From contig JAHHHA010000017.1 in the NCBI GenBank assembly GCA_019359615.1, forward strand, positions 61,286 through 125,285: a stretch of DNA of 64,000 bases. Direction: 5' to 3'. Shown here in pieces: positions 1 to 7,744 of this stretch. Position 1 is the stretch's first letter. The number at the start of each line of letters is the position of its first letter. This DNA is from Cyanosarcina radialis HA8281-LM2. Lineage in GTDB: Bacteria; Cyanobacteriota; Cyanobacteriia; Cyanobacteriales; CCAP-1448. A program made the translations under genes and the position numbers. Under the pieces are notes generated by a model. That model was given only the letters and a program-made list of their open reading frames with translations. It was not told the DNA's origin and searched no databases.

Positions 1-39
1 TGGCGTAAGTCCCGATCTTTTTAAGGGAGAGCGAAAAAG

Positions 40-966
40 ATGAAACCATATCAACCGAGCAATAAAGTTCCTAGTAGCGGGTTTACCTGGTTGTTACTAT
101 CGGCGATCGCTGGCGGCGTGGCTATTGGGGGCATTACTTGGGCGATCTCTAATTTGATTTATTTAATTATTCTGTTTCCGATCGGTATGGGTTTTGCTGG
201 AGGTGTAGCCAACAGCTTTGGAGTCCACCAGGGAAAAGTGAGAAATCCACTAATTGCTGGTGCTTTTGGTGTTTTCACTGGCTTGATAATTTACGCTACC
301 TTCTTTGGCGGAGACTATCTCAAATTCAAACAAGCAGCATCTGAGGAGATTACTAAGGCAGCAGGCCAAGAGATTGACAGTGCCACCAAAGAGAAGTTAA
401 TCGATACTTTTCTCTCTGAAAAAACTCAAGCTACTGGGATTTTGGGATTTATCAAATATAGCGCCCAACAAGGAGTAAACATTGGTAAGGTTGGCACGAA
501 AGGTTTTACCCTCAATGAGACGCTGACCTGGATTTACTGGCTGATTGAATTAGGCATAATTAGCGGCATATCTGGAGCGATCGCTTACGGTAGTGCCAAA
601 GACCCATTTTGTGAAGGTTGCGATCGCTGGTATGGCGATAAAAAACGGGTAGGAAACGTCGATGAGAATTCATCGCAGAGGTTTTTAGAACTGGTTAACC
701 AAGATAATTTTCCTCGTGCTGGAGAACAAATCGATCCGGCGGCTAATATTGTGGCTAATAGTTTAGAAATACATCTGCAAGAATGTCCTAATTGTCCGAC
801 AGGCGATTCTGTAATGACTATTAATCGGGCATCGATCGATGGCAAAGGTAATCTCGAACTAAAACAAGTTCTACAAGGTACTATTTCGCGGCATCAACAA
901 TCGCAATTTCTACAAGCAGCAAATACACCTAAAAATACAGAAACGGATGGCGATTCTAGCAGTTGA
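40..966 (+). CDS. Hypothetical multi-pass membrane protein with cytoplasmic CxxC tail
   Basis: This 308-residue protein is of unknown function. Residues about 15-37, 38-60, 70-92 and 165-185 are hydrophobic and likely membrane-spanning. The stretch at about 95-150 is polar and probably helical. The C-terminal third is soluble and has two cysteine pairs, one in a DPFCEGCDRW context (about 188-196) and one in CPNCPTGD (about 248-255), which suggests a zinc-binding tail. The ATG at 40 follows a good ribosome site (AAGGGAGAG). The gene stands alone, and downstream is only repeat-rich DNA. I do not recognise the family; the reading frame and composition are typical of the neighbouring genes. Confidence 0.75.
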   Translation: MKPYQPSNKVPSSGFTWLLLSAIAGGVAIGGITWAISNLIYLIILFPIGMGFAGGVANSFGVHQGKVRNPLIAGAFGVFTGLIIYATFFGGDYLKFKQAASEEITKAAGQEIDSATKEKLIDTFLSEKTQATGILGFIKYSAQQGVNIGKVGTKGFTLNETLTWIYWLIELGIISGISGAIAYGSAKDPFCEGCDRWYGDKKRVGNVDENSSQRFLELVNQDNFPRAGEQIDPAANIVANSLEIHLQECPNCPTGDSVMTINRASIDGKGNLELKQVLQGTISRHQQSQFLQAANTPKNTETDGDSSS

Positions 967-970
967 AAAT

Positions 971-1280
971 GCCCTCACCCTAAATCCCTCTCCCACGGGG
1001 AGAGGGACTTTGACTTTAGCTCTTATTCTCCCCTCTCCTTGCAGGAGCTATGCCTTACCCATAAGTCTTCAAATTCTTGACTGGCAAGGCTTTACCTCTG
1101 CCATGAGTTGGTGGGTTGGTCAAAAGAATTGGGGGTCTGCCCCCCAAACCCCCTCCAGACGAAGGAATTGGTGAGGAATTCGAGTCCAAAATCCCTGTGG
1201 GGCAAGGGTTACAGCAGATGTGGGCAAGGCATAGCCTTGCAGGAGAGGGGTCGGGGGTGAGGTCGGCTGGGGTGAGGGCA
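971..1280. repeat. Composite dispersed palindromic repeats (REP-like)
   Basis: The 352-bp gap between the first two genes holds no convincing gene. It has one copy of the palindrome family CCCTCTCCC-(N)-GGGAGAGGG followed or preceded by a CCCTCACCC/GGGTGAGGG arm (971-1014). A second, longer derivative (about 1223-1280) includes the hairpin GCAAGGCATAGCCTTGC. The same family recurs near 6287, 15526, 17594 (inside sufD) and 60296. Small ORFs across it are by-products of the repeat. Confidence 0.75.
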
Positions 1281-1318
1281 ATCTTCGATCGACATTTGAT
1301 AACTTTCTGCTGAACTTT

Positions 1319-1807
1319 TTATCTGCGATCGCGATCCCAACGGTAGATAGCATTTTGTAGAATTTGCAATCGATTGGCATCTGGATTCCGTTGCCGTTCG
1401 TATTCAATCAGTCTGTCTGCTAGCTGCCTATCGCCTTTCGCTCTTTTGAGCAGTTGTTGGTATAGCTGCTTTTGCATTCCCCCGCTGCTCTGAGAATATC
1501 GGCGAAATAGGTAATAAATTCCGACACCAACTAAGGCGGCTAAAGCGATCGCGGGTATAGTCCAACTCAATCCTTGAGATGCCAAAAAGCCAAGAATTAA
1601 TAGAAAAGCGATCGCGGCAATTCCATACTTTTGCCAAGTCTTGGACTTAGAATCCTCAATCTCTCCTTCACCTCTATCTGGGAGTAAATGAGTGTATTTC
1701 GCGGCTTCAGACCAACCAGTTTCGTCATCCGAACCGCATTCAGGGCAAGCGCGAGCTTTTAACGATACGTTGGCTCCACAGTTGGGGCAAGTAAAATATT
1801 TTGACAT
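1319..1807 (-). CDS. Zinc-ribbon membrane protein
   Basis: A 162-residue protein that opens with a double CxxC zinc ribbon (CPNC at about 7-10, CPEC at about 21-24) of the type found in small bacterial membrane or regulatory proteins. It continues with two predicted membrane helices (about 63-80 and 83-102) and a basic, helical C-terminus. Its first 34 residues are nearly identical to those of the short protein encoded at 2464-2697, so the zinc-ribbon module has been duplicated locally. It is the last gene of a minus-strand group (2697 to 1319), 56 bp after its neighbour. The function is unknown. Confidence 0.75.
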   Translation of the reverse strand: MSKYFTCPNCGANVSLKARACPECGSDDETGWSEAAKYTHLLPDRGEGEIEDSKSKTWQKYGIAAIAFLLILGFLASQGLSWTIPAIALAALVGVGIYYLFRRYSQSSGGMQKQLYQQLLKRAKGDRQLADRLIEYERQRNPDANRLQILQNAIYRWDRDRR

Positions 1808-1863
1808 GGCTGCCTCCTATGAAGGCGGATCGAGAAGTGATTGCAAAAGCTCTTTTTCTCCCA

Positions 1864-2211
1864 TTAAGCGATCGCCTCCACTGGCTCTAAATATTCTGCC
1901 AAGTTACAAAGCACCATCAGACTAAATTCATTATCCGGGCCGATCGCTTGCCGCAATTGGTCTAATCGATCGTCCCACACATCAACCACCAAACTTGAAT
2001 CGGCATCATATTGGTGAAATTGTTGCAAAATCACAGCCCAAACCTCAACGGCTCCAGAATGCCAAATGTGAGTAGCAAACTGTGGTTTCTCAAAGCCTAA
2101 CTGTTGAGACAGAGACAAAAGATCCCAAGCGCGATCGCCTAATTCTGTAATATTGAGGGCAACTCGAAATTCTCCACGCTTGCCCTTAATGGGGTTAAAT
2201 GTCTCCTTCAT
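1864..2211 (-). CDS. Hypothetical protein, 115 aa
   Basis: A small acidic soluble protein without a family I recognise. It overlaps the upstream gene by four bases (ATGA at 2208-2211), which indicates translational coupling. It contains no signal peptide or membrane segment; the sequence looks alpha-helical with several tryptophans. The operon context (two zinc-ribbon proteins on either side) gives no clear role. The coupled start and clean frame support it as a real gene. Confidence 0.6.
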   Translation of the reverse strand: MKETFNPIKGKRGEFRVALNITELGDRAWDLLSLSQQLGFEKPQFATHIWHSGAVEVWAVILQQFHQYDADSSLVVDVWDDRLDQLRQAIGPDNEFSLMVLCNLAEYLEPVEAIA

Positions 2212-2429
2212 CGGTTGTCTCCTTCTGGCGCTGGACGCATTTCTATTCTAAGCGTACAGATGTATTTGCCTGTCGTTTTAGTTCGGCGGCGGCATCCAAG
2301 GCATTTGACGATCGTTTGAGCATCGCTTCGCAGATCGGCAAGACGTTCGCCCTTTCGCTGGGCTTCAGCATCATTATTTGCTGTAATCTCGATCGCATCA
2401 TCCTCAAAATTGTCTGGATCTTGCAGCAT
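2208..2429 (-). CDS. Hypothetical small protein, 73 aa
   Basis: A short protein with an acidic N-terminal half and a basic C-terminal half containing one CLGC pair. The reading frame is open a few codons upstream of the chosen ATG. The stop overlaps the start of the next gene by four bases, the usual sign of an operon. No family is recognised. It is supported mainly by position and coupling rather than by recognisable homology. Confidence 0.5.
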   Translation of the reverse strand: MLQDPDNFEDDAIEITANNDAEAQRKGERLADLRSDAQTIVKCLGCRRRTKTTGKYICTLRIEMRPAPEGDNR

Positions 2430-2463
2430 CAGATTTACTCGCTCGATCGCTTCTCAGTATAGT

Positions 2464-2697
2464 TTATTTATCTCCTGAAAACGCTTTGTGTTTCTCAAAA
2501 GCAGCTTTTAGTTGCGCATTCGGTTCGGGTGGATTTTCCAATAGGCTAAAAACTATTTGGGCATCTTTTTCTGACAAAGCAATGACTCGTTCTGCTTCAG
2601 ACCAACCAGTTTCTCGATCCGAACCGCATTCAGGACAACCACAAGCCTCGATCGGCACATCTGCCCCACAGTTGCGACAAGTAAAATATTTTGACAT
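2464..2697 (-). CDS. Zinc ribbon fused to the tail of a DUF1778 (TacA-type) antitoxin
   Basis: The N-terminal 34 residues are a zinc ribbon (CRNC and CPEC) that matches the start of the protein at 1319-1807. From about residue 36 the sequence changes to the conserved C-terminal tail of DUF1778 antitoxins, seen in the pattern ALSEKDAQIVFSLLENPPEPN followed by a basic helix ending KHKAF. In DUF1778 proteins this tail wraps the GNAT toxin, while the N-terminal ribbon-helix-helix domain binds DNA. Here the DNA-binding half has been replaced by the zinc ribbon. No GNAT toxin gene lies next to it. It may be a relic fusion or a functional neutraliser. Confidence 0.65.
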   Translation of the reverse strand: MSKYFTCRNCGADVPIEACGCPECGSDRETGWSEAERVIALSEKDAQIVFSLLENPPEPNAQLKAAFEKHKAFSGDK

Positions 2698-3108
2698 TGC
2701 TGCCTATTCTCCTATGGATGGCAGATTGCACTTGTTTATAACCAGTCTAAATCGATCGTGAAACTGCGATCTAGCCGTCCCGGCTGTCCTAGATGGCAGG
2801 CTAGAAACCTACATTACAAGATCGTTGACAAATGATTTAGGCTCGCTATAAATTGTAAGCTTAACTTCTAAATTCGTTTGACATTTAGTAAATAAAAACT
2901 TTATAGTACAAAAATACCAAATACTAAATCTAAAATTTGGGCTGAAATATGGATAATTTTTTTCGAGCTTCTAAGCGAGGGATTATGTGAGCAATAGATA
3001 CAAGTTTGGCAAAAATGCCGCAGCCTAGACTTTTAGAATCGGTGGCAAAAACGCCGCAGCCTAGACTTTTGGAATCGGTAGCAAAAATGCCACAAGCTAA
3101 TCTTCTTG
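2698..3108. other. Intergenic region, 411 bp, no recognised gene
   Basis: AT-rich spacer between the zinc-ribbon operon, whose promoter should lie here, and the 3' end of pbpC. It holds a short inverted repeat (TAGCCGTCCCGGCTGTCCTAG region, 2771-2791) and the 36-bp tandem repeat listed separately. No RNA gene is seen. Confidence 0.5.
3005..3102 (+). repeat. 36-bp tandem repeat, 2.7 units
   Basis: Unit 1 is 3005-3040, unit 2 is 3041-3076, and a partial unit 3 is 3077-3102. The units differ at only a few positions. Because the period is divisible by three, one plus-strand frame (stop-free from 2991 to a TAG at 3141-3143) reads a 12-residue peptide repeat with consensus AKMPQPRLLESV. The frame runs antisense into the end of pbpC. 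Whether it is translated is unknown. Confidence 0.7.
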
Positions 3109-5442
3109 TTAAGAACGCCCGATCGAAAACCCTCGACGTGTAGGACGAAAATTTGATACCTGCACTTGGAAATTAACGCGATCGCTCTTTTCCCCCTCCC
3201 TAACTTCTAACGTCCAGTTACCAGGTTTCATCGACCAAAAAATAGAATTAGATGACGGTTGAGTTAGCTTTTCCCCATTGAGCCACCATTCTACAGGCCG
3301 AGTAACAGCTTGAGCTAACTTAAATTCTAATCTCGGCGCAGCATTTTCCCCAGATTGAGGTAACAAGAATACATCGCCGTTCCGAGGAGATGAAATTTGC
3401 AATTCGGACGATTTGAAATTGCTAACTTGAGCAGTTTCTTGGGAGGAATTATCTAATTGCTGTTCGTATGCTACCAGATCTTCAGGATAGAAATATTCTC
3501 GAACTACCCAGGTGCAAGCAGGAGTAGGTTTCAACCCAGAAAGAGCGCAAATCGGCTTTTGTACCATCCCCGTTGGTGGAGCAAAAGCAACAGGTTCCCG
3601 GTTTTCGTGCAGGTGCAGCATAATGCGATTCCACAAAGGGGCTGCACCCGTCACCCCAGAAACTTGACGCATTGGATCGCCGTTGAAATTTCCTACCCAG
3701 GTAGCAACGGTGTAGTCGGTGGTAAACCCAACAGTCCAAGTATCGCGGAAGTTAGAAGACGTGCCAGTTTTAACTGCGGCTGGAAACGGTAGATCTAGTG
3801 CCGAATCGACACCAAAAGAAATCGCACGAGCATGGCGATCGCTCAGCATATCAGTAATTAGTTGCCAGGAGGGAGGGGGAGATGGGGAGATGGGGGGAGG
3901 AGGAGAAGGGTTTAATGTGGTGATTAGGGGGGTGGGTTGTCCCTGGTTGGCAATGGTGAGGTATGTACGGGCTAATTCCCACAGGCTGACTTCGCCGCTG
4001 CCGAGGGCTAAACCCAATCCATAGTATTCTGGTGGTTGCGTCAGATGCTCGAATCCTAGTTGCTGCAATCGCTCTAAAAATGCTGGTACGCCGACTTTTT
4101 CTAACACTCGCACGGCTGGCACGTTGAGGGAATTGGCTAAAGCAATCCGCACTCGCACGGGGCCTAAGAATTTTTCGTTGTAATCTGTAGGGCTGTAGAG
4201 TTTCGCTCCTGGAATGGCGTAATGGGTAGGTACGTCGGCCAAAATCGTGTTCGGACGAATGACACCTTTTTCTAAGGCTAACTCGTAAAGCAACGGCTTC
4301 AGGGTAGATCCAGGCTGACGCAGTGCTTGCACCCCATCGTTACTGCCTAAATTCGCTTCATCAAAGTAATCGGGAGAACCGACGTAGGCTAATATTTCTC
4401 CCGTATGATTATCGATGACTAAAGCAGCAGCATGACGGACGTTATTAGCAGCCAAAGAGCGAATTAATTGCTGTACTTGAGCTTCGACAAATTGCTGCAA
4501 AGGGCGATCGATCGTCGTAGAGACGGTAAATGAGTTCGGAGTTAATAATTCTCTCCCCATCTCCCCATCTCCCCATCTCCCTCTCTCCTCTACTAATCGA
4601 TCGCTCAACCAAAATAAGAAGTGCGGGGCGGCGATAATTCCCTGCTGGCGCGGCTGAAAGGCAATCTGTTCGGTATAGGTTCTCTCTGCTTGCCCAGAAG
4701 TGATGTATTTATCTGCCACCATGCGATCGAGGACGTACCGCTGGCGCTGTTTCAACCGTTCCCAGTGGGTGAAGGGGTTGAAGTAGGTGGGATTGTTCGG
4801 CAGTCCTGCTAAAATGCTAGCTTGGGCCAGATTGAGATCGGCAGCCGGAATCGAGAAATAAATCCGGGAGGCGGCTTCTAAACCGTAGATATTCCCTCCC
4901 ATCGGCAAGCGATTGATATAAGCGGTGAGGATTTCATCTTTATTCATCCCCGCTGTCAGTCGCCAAGAAAGCCAAATTTCTTTGACTTTGCCGTTGAAGT
5001 TGCGCGGCAACGGTTCTAGCATCCGCGCCAGTTGCATGGTGATGGTGGAAGCGCCAGAGACAACTTTTCTTTGTTGGATCGAGTCTGCAAGCGATCGCCC
5101 GATCGCCTGTAAATCTAATGCCCCATGCTGATAAAATCGCTTATCTTCGGCGGCTAATATCGCTTGGATGAAGTGCGGAGATACTCGATCGAGGGGGACT
5201 ACGGCTGTATGCTGGCGATCGCGGCTGAGTAAGGTTCCTAATGGCAATCCGTGGCGATCGAGTAATTCGACGGCTTGCCGATCTTGGGCGATATCTCCGG
5301 TGCGAATCGGGGCTAGGTAAGGAAGCGATCGCACCGTCAACCCCACCAGGAATAAAGCAAATAGCACCTTAAAAATGCGCTTGGTTTTACGGTTGAGTCT
5401 GCGCCAAACTTTTCGATCTATCCACTGCCTTAATTTTCTCAT
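3109..5442 (-). CDS. pbpC: Penicillin-binding protein 1C (bifunctional peptidoglycan synthase)
   Basis: The protein has 777 residues, the usual length for PBP1C. A membrane anchor lies at about 23-40. A GT51 transglycosylase domain follows, with the catalytic glutamate in the EDKRFYQHGALD motif (E99). The transpeptidase domain has the nucleophile in STLK (S379) and the KTGTS box at about 558. A C-terminal BiPBP_C domain (about 685-770) is diagnostic of the 1C subfamily. It polymerises and probably cross-links peptidoglycan in the periplasm. Two stretches are not family sequence: residues about 284-300 and about 508-522 are encoded by the AGATGGGG/CCCCATCT octamer repeat that has entered the gene in frame. 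The gene is monocistronic. Confidence 0.93.
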   Translation of the reverse strand: MRKLRQWIDRKVWRRLNRKTKRIFKVLFALFLVGLTVRSLPYLAPIRTGDIAQDRQAVELLDRHGLPLGTLLSRDRQHTAVVPLDRVSPHFIQAILAAEDKRFYQHGALDLQAIGRSLADSIQQRKVVSGASTITMQLARMLEPLPRNFNGKVKEIWLSWRLTAGMNKDEILTAYINRLPMGGNIYGLEAASRIYFSIPAADLNLAQASILAGLPNNPTYFNPFTHWERLKQRQRYVLDRMVADKYITSGQAERTYTEQIAFQPRQQGIIAAPHFLFWLSDRLVEERGRWGDGEMGRELLTPNSFTVSTTIDRPLQQFVEAQVQQLIRSLAANNVRHAAALVIDNHTGEILAYVGSPDYFDEANLGSNDGVQALRQPGSTLKPLLYELALEKGVIRPNTILADVPTHYAIPGAKLYSPTDYNEKFLGPVRVRIALANSLNVPAVRVLEKVGVPAFLERLQQLGFEHLTQPPEYYGLGLALGSGEVSLWELARTYLTIANQGQPTPLITTLNPSPPPPISPSPPPSWQLITDMLSDRHARAISFGVDSALDLPFPAAVKTGTSSNFRDTWTVGFTTDYTVATWVGNFNGDPMRQVSGVTGAAPLWNRIMLHLHENREPVAFAPPTGMVQKPICALSGLKPTPACTWVVREYFYPEDLVAYEQQLDNSSQETAQVSNFKSSELQISSPRNGDVFLLPQSGENAAPRLEFKLAQAVTRPVEWWLNGEKLTQPSSNSIFWSMKPGNWTLEVREGEKSDRVNFQVQVSNFRPTRRGFSIGRS
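4538..4590. repeat. Octamer tandem repeat (CCCCATCT)3 inside pbpC
   Basis: Three perfect CCCCATCT units (4555-4578) with the flank GTTCGGAGTTAATAATTCTCT also seen beside other copies. The insert contributes RGRWGDGEMGRELLTPN to PBP1C between the two catalytic domains. A second, shorter copy of two units lies at 3880-3895 in the transpeptidase half. Confidence 0.85.
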
Positions 5443-5658
5443 TTACCGATCTTTACGCCAGAAAATTGGATCTACATCTTGGCTCAGAAGTTTTTAGTAA
5501 AGCCAACATAAAAGTTCACAAAAACGCTCGATTTTTCTTCTGCTAATTCAACATTGCTATAGCATTTCTCAGTTAGAAGAAGTGGAGCGCGTCTTTAACC
5601 TCAAAGCGCCAGCAAACGGTAGTATACTCAATGTATAAACCCTCGATCCTAATTTGCC

Positions 5659-5904
5659 ATGACGATCGCTCAAAAAGTCAGTATGTGGGGGAACTCTTTG
5701 GGAATCAGGCTCCCACAAAGTATTATTCAGGAAATCGGATTAAAACCAGGAGATTTGGTTGCCATTTCCACCGAGGGAAATAAGATTATTCTATCCCCGA
5801 CCAGACCCAAATATACACTTGACGAACTGCTGCAAGATGTCACCCCAGACGCGCAGCATGACGAACTAGATTGGGGAGAGCCAGTGGGAGAAGAAAATTG
5901 GTAA
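5659..5904 (+). CDS. mazE: MazE-type antitoxin (AbrB fold)
   Basis: An 81-residue protein with the typical SpoVT/AbrB swapped-hairpin start (QKVSMWGNSLGIRLPQ, then PGDLVAISTEGNKIIL), which binds DNA. An acidic C-terminal tail (about 50-81) is expected to occupy the MazF active site. The stop codon overlaps the toxin start, so the pair is an operon. It probably represses its own promoter, which should lie in 5443-5658. Confidence 0.88.
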   Translation: MTIAQKVSMWGNSLGIRLPQSIIQEIGLKPGDLVAISTEGNKIILSPTRPKYTLDELLQDVTPDAQHDELDWGEPVGEENW

Positions 5905-6248
5905 AAATAGGCGATCGCATCCTCGAACGTGGTGACATTATTCAATTAGAATTGAATCCCCGCACTGGCAGCGATCGGGCAGGCGATCGCCCTGGGATGA
6001 TCATTTCACCATTAGCTTATAATCGAATTTCTAAGATCGTGCTGGTTTGTCCCATTACTAGCCGAAAGAAGGGATGGCCGTTTGAAGTGGAATTACCAGT
6101 CCAGATGCAGACTTACGGCGTAGTGCTAGTAGACCAGCTTAGAGCCGTTGACTGTAGTGCGAGAAAAGCCGTTTTTGTCGAAAAAGCACCTCCTGAGTTA
6201 ATTGATGAAGTTCTAGCAAGATTAGAGCCGCTGCTAACCCGATGTTAG
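5898..6248 (+). CDS. mazF: MazF-type endoribonuclease toxin
   Basis: A PemK/MazF family mRNA interferase of about 116 residues. The family's hallmarks are visible: GDIIQLELNPRTGSDRAGDRPGMIISP at the start of the SH3-like barrel (R and the following loop are catalytic in the family), and CPITSRKKGWPFEVELP in the middle. I chose the TTG at 5898, which overlaps the mazE stop (TTGGTAA) and sits eight bases after GGGAG. The frame is open upstream to 5871 but that part overlaps mazE and looks unlike the family. Confidence 0.87.
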   Translation: MVKIGDRILERGDIIQLELNPRTGSDRAGDRPGMIISPLAYNRISKIVLVCPITSRKKGWPFEVELPVQMQTYGVVLVDQLRAVDCSARKAVFVEKAPPELIDEVLARLEPLLTRC

Positions 6249-6286
6249 AAGAGGAGCGATACATGATATCAAACAAGTTAAACTCA

Positions 6287-6326
6287 AAGTCCCTCTCCCA
6301 CGGGAGAGGGATTTAGGGTGAGGGTG
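6287..6326. repeat. REP-like palindrome between convergent genes
   Basis: Palindrome CCCTCTCCCACGGGAGAGGG with the GGGTGAGGG arm, the same family as at 971, 15526, 17594 and 60296. It lies between the ends of mazF and arsI and could act as a two-way terminator, although there is no clear T-run. Confidence 0.7.
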
Positions 6327-6350
6327 TTTTCAAACGGGTTTTGGCATCGA

Positions 6351-6764
6351 CTACGAACAAGCGCATCCTGTAGTTTGGGCGCTCGCACTACCGAAGGTGG
6401 CTGAATCCTTCAGCACCGTGTAGACTTCCCAATCGTCCCCGTCTGGATCTGTCACCCAAACTTTATCTTGCAAGGCATAGCAGCAAGTTGTTTGCGGTTC
6501 CGACTTCACCGTTAGATCCGCTTGCTGGAAGCGATCGCCCGCTTCAGTTACCTGCTCTGAAGACTCTACCTCAATTCCCAGATGATTCAACTTGCCAGTT
6601 GCCCCTGGATTTTCAAACAACACCAATTTGAGCGGTGGCTCCGCAATGGCGAAGTTAGCATAACCAGGACGACGCTTGGCTGGTTCGGTGCTAAACAGCT
6701 TGCTGTAGAAATCTACCGCTGCATCGATGTCGCTGACGTTTAGTGCTAGTTGCAGACGAGACAT
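6351..6764 (-). CDS. arsI: ArsI-type glyoxalase-fold C-As lyase
   Basis: A 137-residue vicinal-oxygen-chelate protein of the ArsI/CadI family. It starts with the beta-alpha-beta element (MSRLQLALNVSDIDAAVDFYSKLF). It has the vicinal cysteine pair TTCCYA at about 93-98 that binds trivalent organoarsenicals in ArsI. Metal ligands are probably the histidine in NHLGIEVE and the glutamate in DGDDWEVY. ArsI enzymes split the carbon-arsenic bond of methylarsenite; CadI-like roles are also possible. It is transcribed divergently from an ArsR regulator with an inverted-repeat operator between them. The tail GCACS adds two further cysteines. Confidence 0.85.
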   Translation of the reverse strand: MSRLQLALNVSDIDAAVDFYSKLFSTEPAKRRPGYANFAIAEPPLKLVLFENPGATGKLNHLGIEVESSEQVTEAGDRFQQADLTVKSEPQTTCCYALQDKVWVTDPDGDDWEVYTVLKDSATFGSASAQTTGCACS

Positions 6765-6791
6765 AATTGTGTTTCTCCTTATATCGATTTA

Positions 6792-6850
6792 CATCAATAT
6801 TTAATTACATCAATATTATGGCAATACATATTGATGCGTGTCAATATATA
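6792..6850. promoter_or_regulatory. ArsR operator with repeated ATCAATAT half-sites
   Basis: Half-sites CATCAATAT (6792-6800 and 6808-6816) face CATATTGATG (6827-6836), with a further TGTCAATATATA after it. This makes an inverted repeat between arsI and arsR, as expected for an ArsR/SmtB-type repressor. The site lies over the divergent promoters. Confidence 0.75.
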
Positions 6851-6854
6851 AAAT

Positions 6855-7184
6855 ATGAAGATATCTAAACCTAAAGTCACTTGTTGCTCTTCCCTGCTAG
6901 CTGGTCGCCTTACTCCTGATGAGATAAGCAGTTTAGCAGCCATTTTTCGGGTGTTGGGAGAACCAGCGCGATTGCAAATGTTGAGTTTAATTGCGGCCCA
7001 GCCCAATCGAGAAGTTTGTGCTTGCGATTTGGTTAACCAATTAGACCTAGCGCAGCCCACCGTCAGCCACCACCTCAAAGTGATGCACGAAGCTGGTTTG
7101 CTAGAGCGAGAGAGACGCGGAACGTGGATTTTTTACCGGATGCTGCCAGAGAAGTTAGCCATGTTGCGATCGGCACTTTCTTAG
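6855..7184 (+). CDS. arsR: ArsR/SmtB-family metalloregulator
   Basis: A 109-residue winged-helix repressor. Family features include LAAIFRVLGEPARLQMLSLI, the alpha3 box EVCACDLV and the recognition helix LAQPTVSHHLKVMHEAGLL, then the wing RRGTWIFYR. Cysteines are available for As(III): an N-terminal CC pair (about 10-11) and the two in EVCACDL. The EVCACDLV box is the classical ELCVCDL arsenic or cadmium site. It is divergent from arsI and should derepress it when arsenicals are present. Confidence 0.9.
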   Translation: MKISKPKVTCCSSLLAGRLTPDEISSLAAIFRVLGEPARLQMLSLIAAQPNREVCACDLVNQLDLAQPTVSHHLKVMHEAGLLERERRGTWIFYRMLPEKLAMLRSALS

Positions 7185-7190
7185 CCAAAC

Positions 7191-7234
7191 TAAAAAGCCC
7201 AGTAGCGACGAAGAATTCAGCTAACTGGGCTTAA
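7191..7234 (-). terminator. Rho-independent terminator of nblA
   Basis: Arms AAGCCCAGT (7195-7203) and ACTGGGCTT (7224-7232) form a nine-pair stem. On the minus strand the stem is followed by TTTTTAG, so it fits termination of nblA. It may also stop arsR read-through in the other direction. Confidence 0.75.
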
Positions 7235-7274
7235 TATGTTGGTAGTGGTGGTAAAAACATGGGCAAGCGATCGC

Positions 7275-7460
7275 TCAAGCAGTTTCCATCCCCCACTGTT
7301 GTTTGAGCATTTTCTGGTAAATCGAGTCTTTGGCCAGCATATGTCTATATAGAGTAACTAAAAGTTCTTGCGCTTCCATATGAGTAATATTTTGAACTTT
7401 CATCTCGAATTCCCGCAAGCTGAACTGCTTTTCTAGCGATAGATCCATAGATTCGTTCAT
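7275..7460 (-). CDS. nblA: Phycobilisome degradation protein NblA
   Basis: A 61-residue single-domain protein with the NblA pattern: LSLEKQFSLREFEMKVQNITHMEAQELLVTLYRHML followed by YQKMLKQQWGM. NblA is a small helical adaptor that binds phycobiliproteins and presents the phycobilisome to the Clp protease during nutrient starvation. Its length (about 60) is normal. A terminator follows at 7191-7234. The upstream region (7461-7744, 284 bp) should hold a starvation-regulated promoter, but I could not identify an NtcA or NblR site with confidence. Confidence 0.93.
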   Translation of the reverse strand: MNESMDLSLEKQFSLREFEMKVQNITHMEAQELLVTLYRHMLAKDSIYQKMLKQQWGMETA

Positions 7461-7744
7461 AATCGGCGATCTCCTAAATCTAGTAGTTTTGATTAACTCA
7501 ATTTAATCAATAATTTCAAGTTTGGCAGTATGAAAAAGTAATAAAAAGTAATTAGTTATTTTTTGTCCTTGAATTGTTCGATTTAACTTTAATGTTCAAA
7601 CCGTGCAAAGACGACAATCCTGGACGTAGGATTATGAGTTACTGTTAGACTACTTCTAAGCAACATATAATTTCAGTCCGATCGCCGATCGTGTAAGTAT
7701 GCGATCGGGTTGTTGCTGGCGATGCCATACTGTAGTACGAGCCA

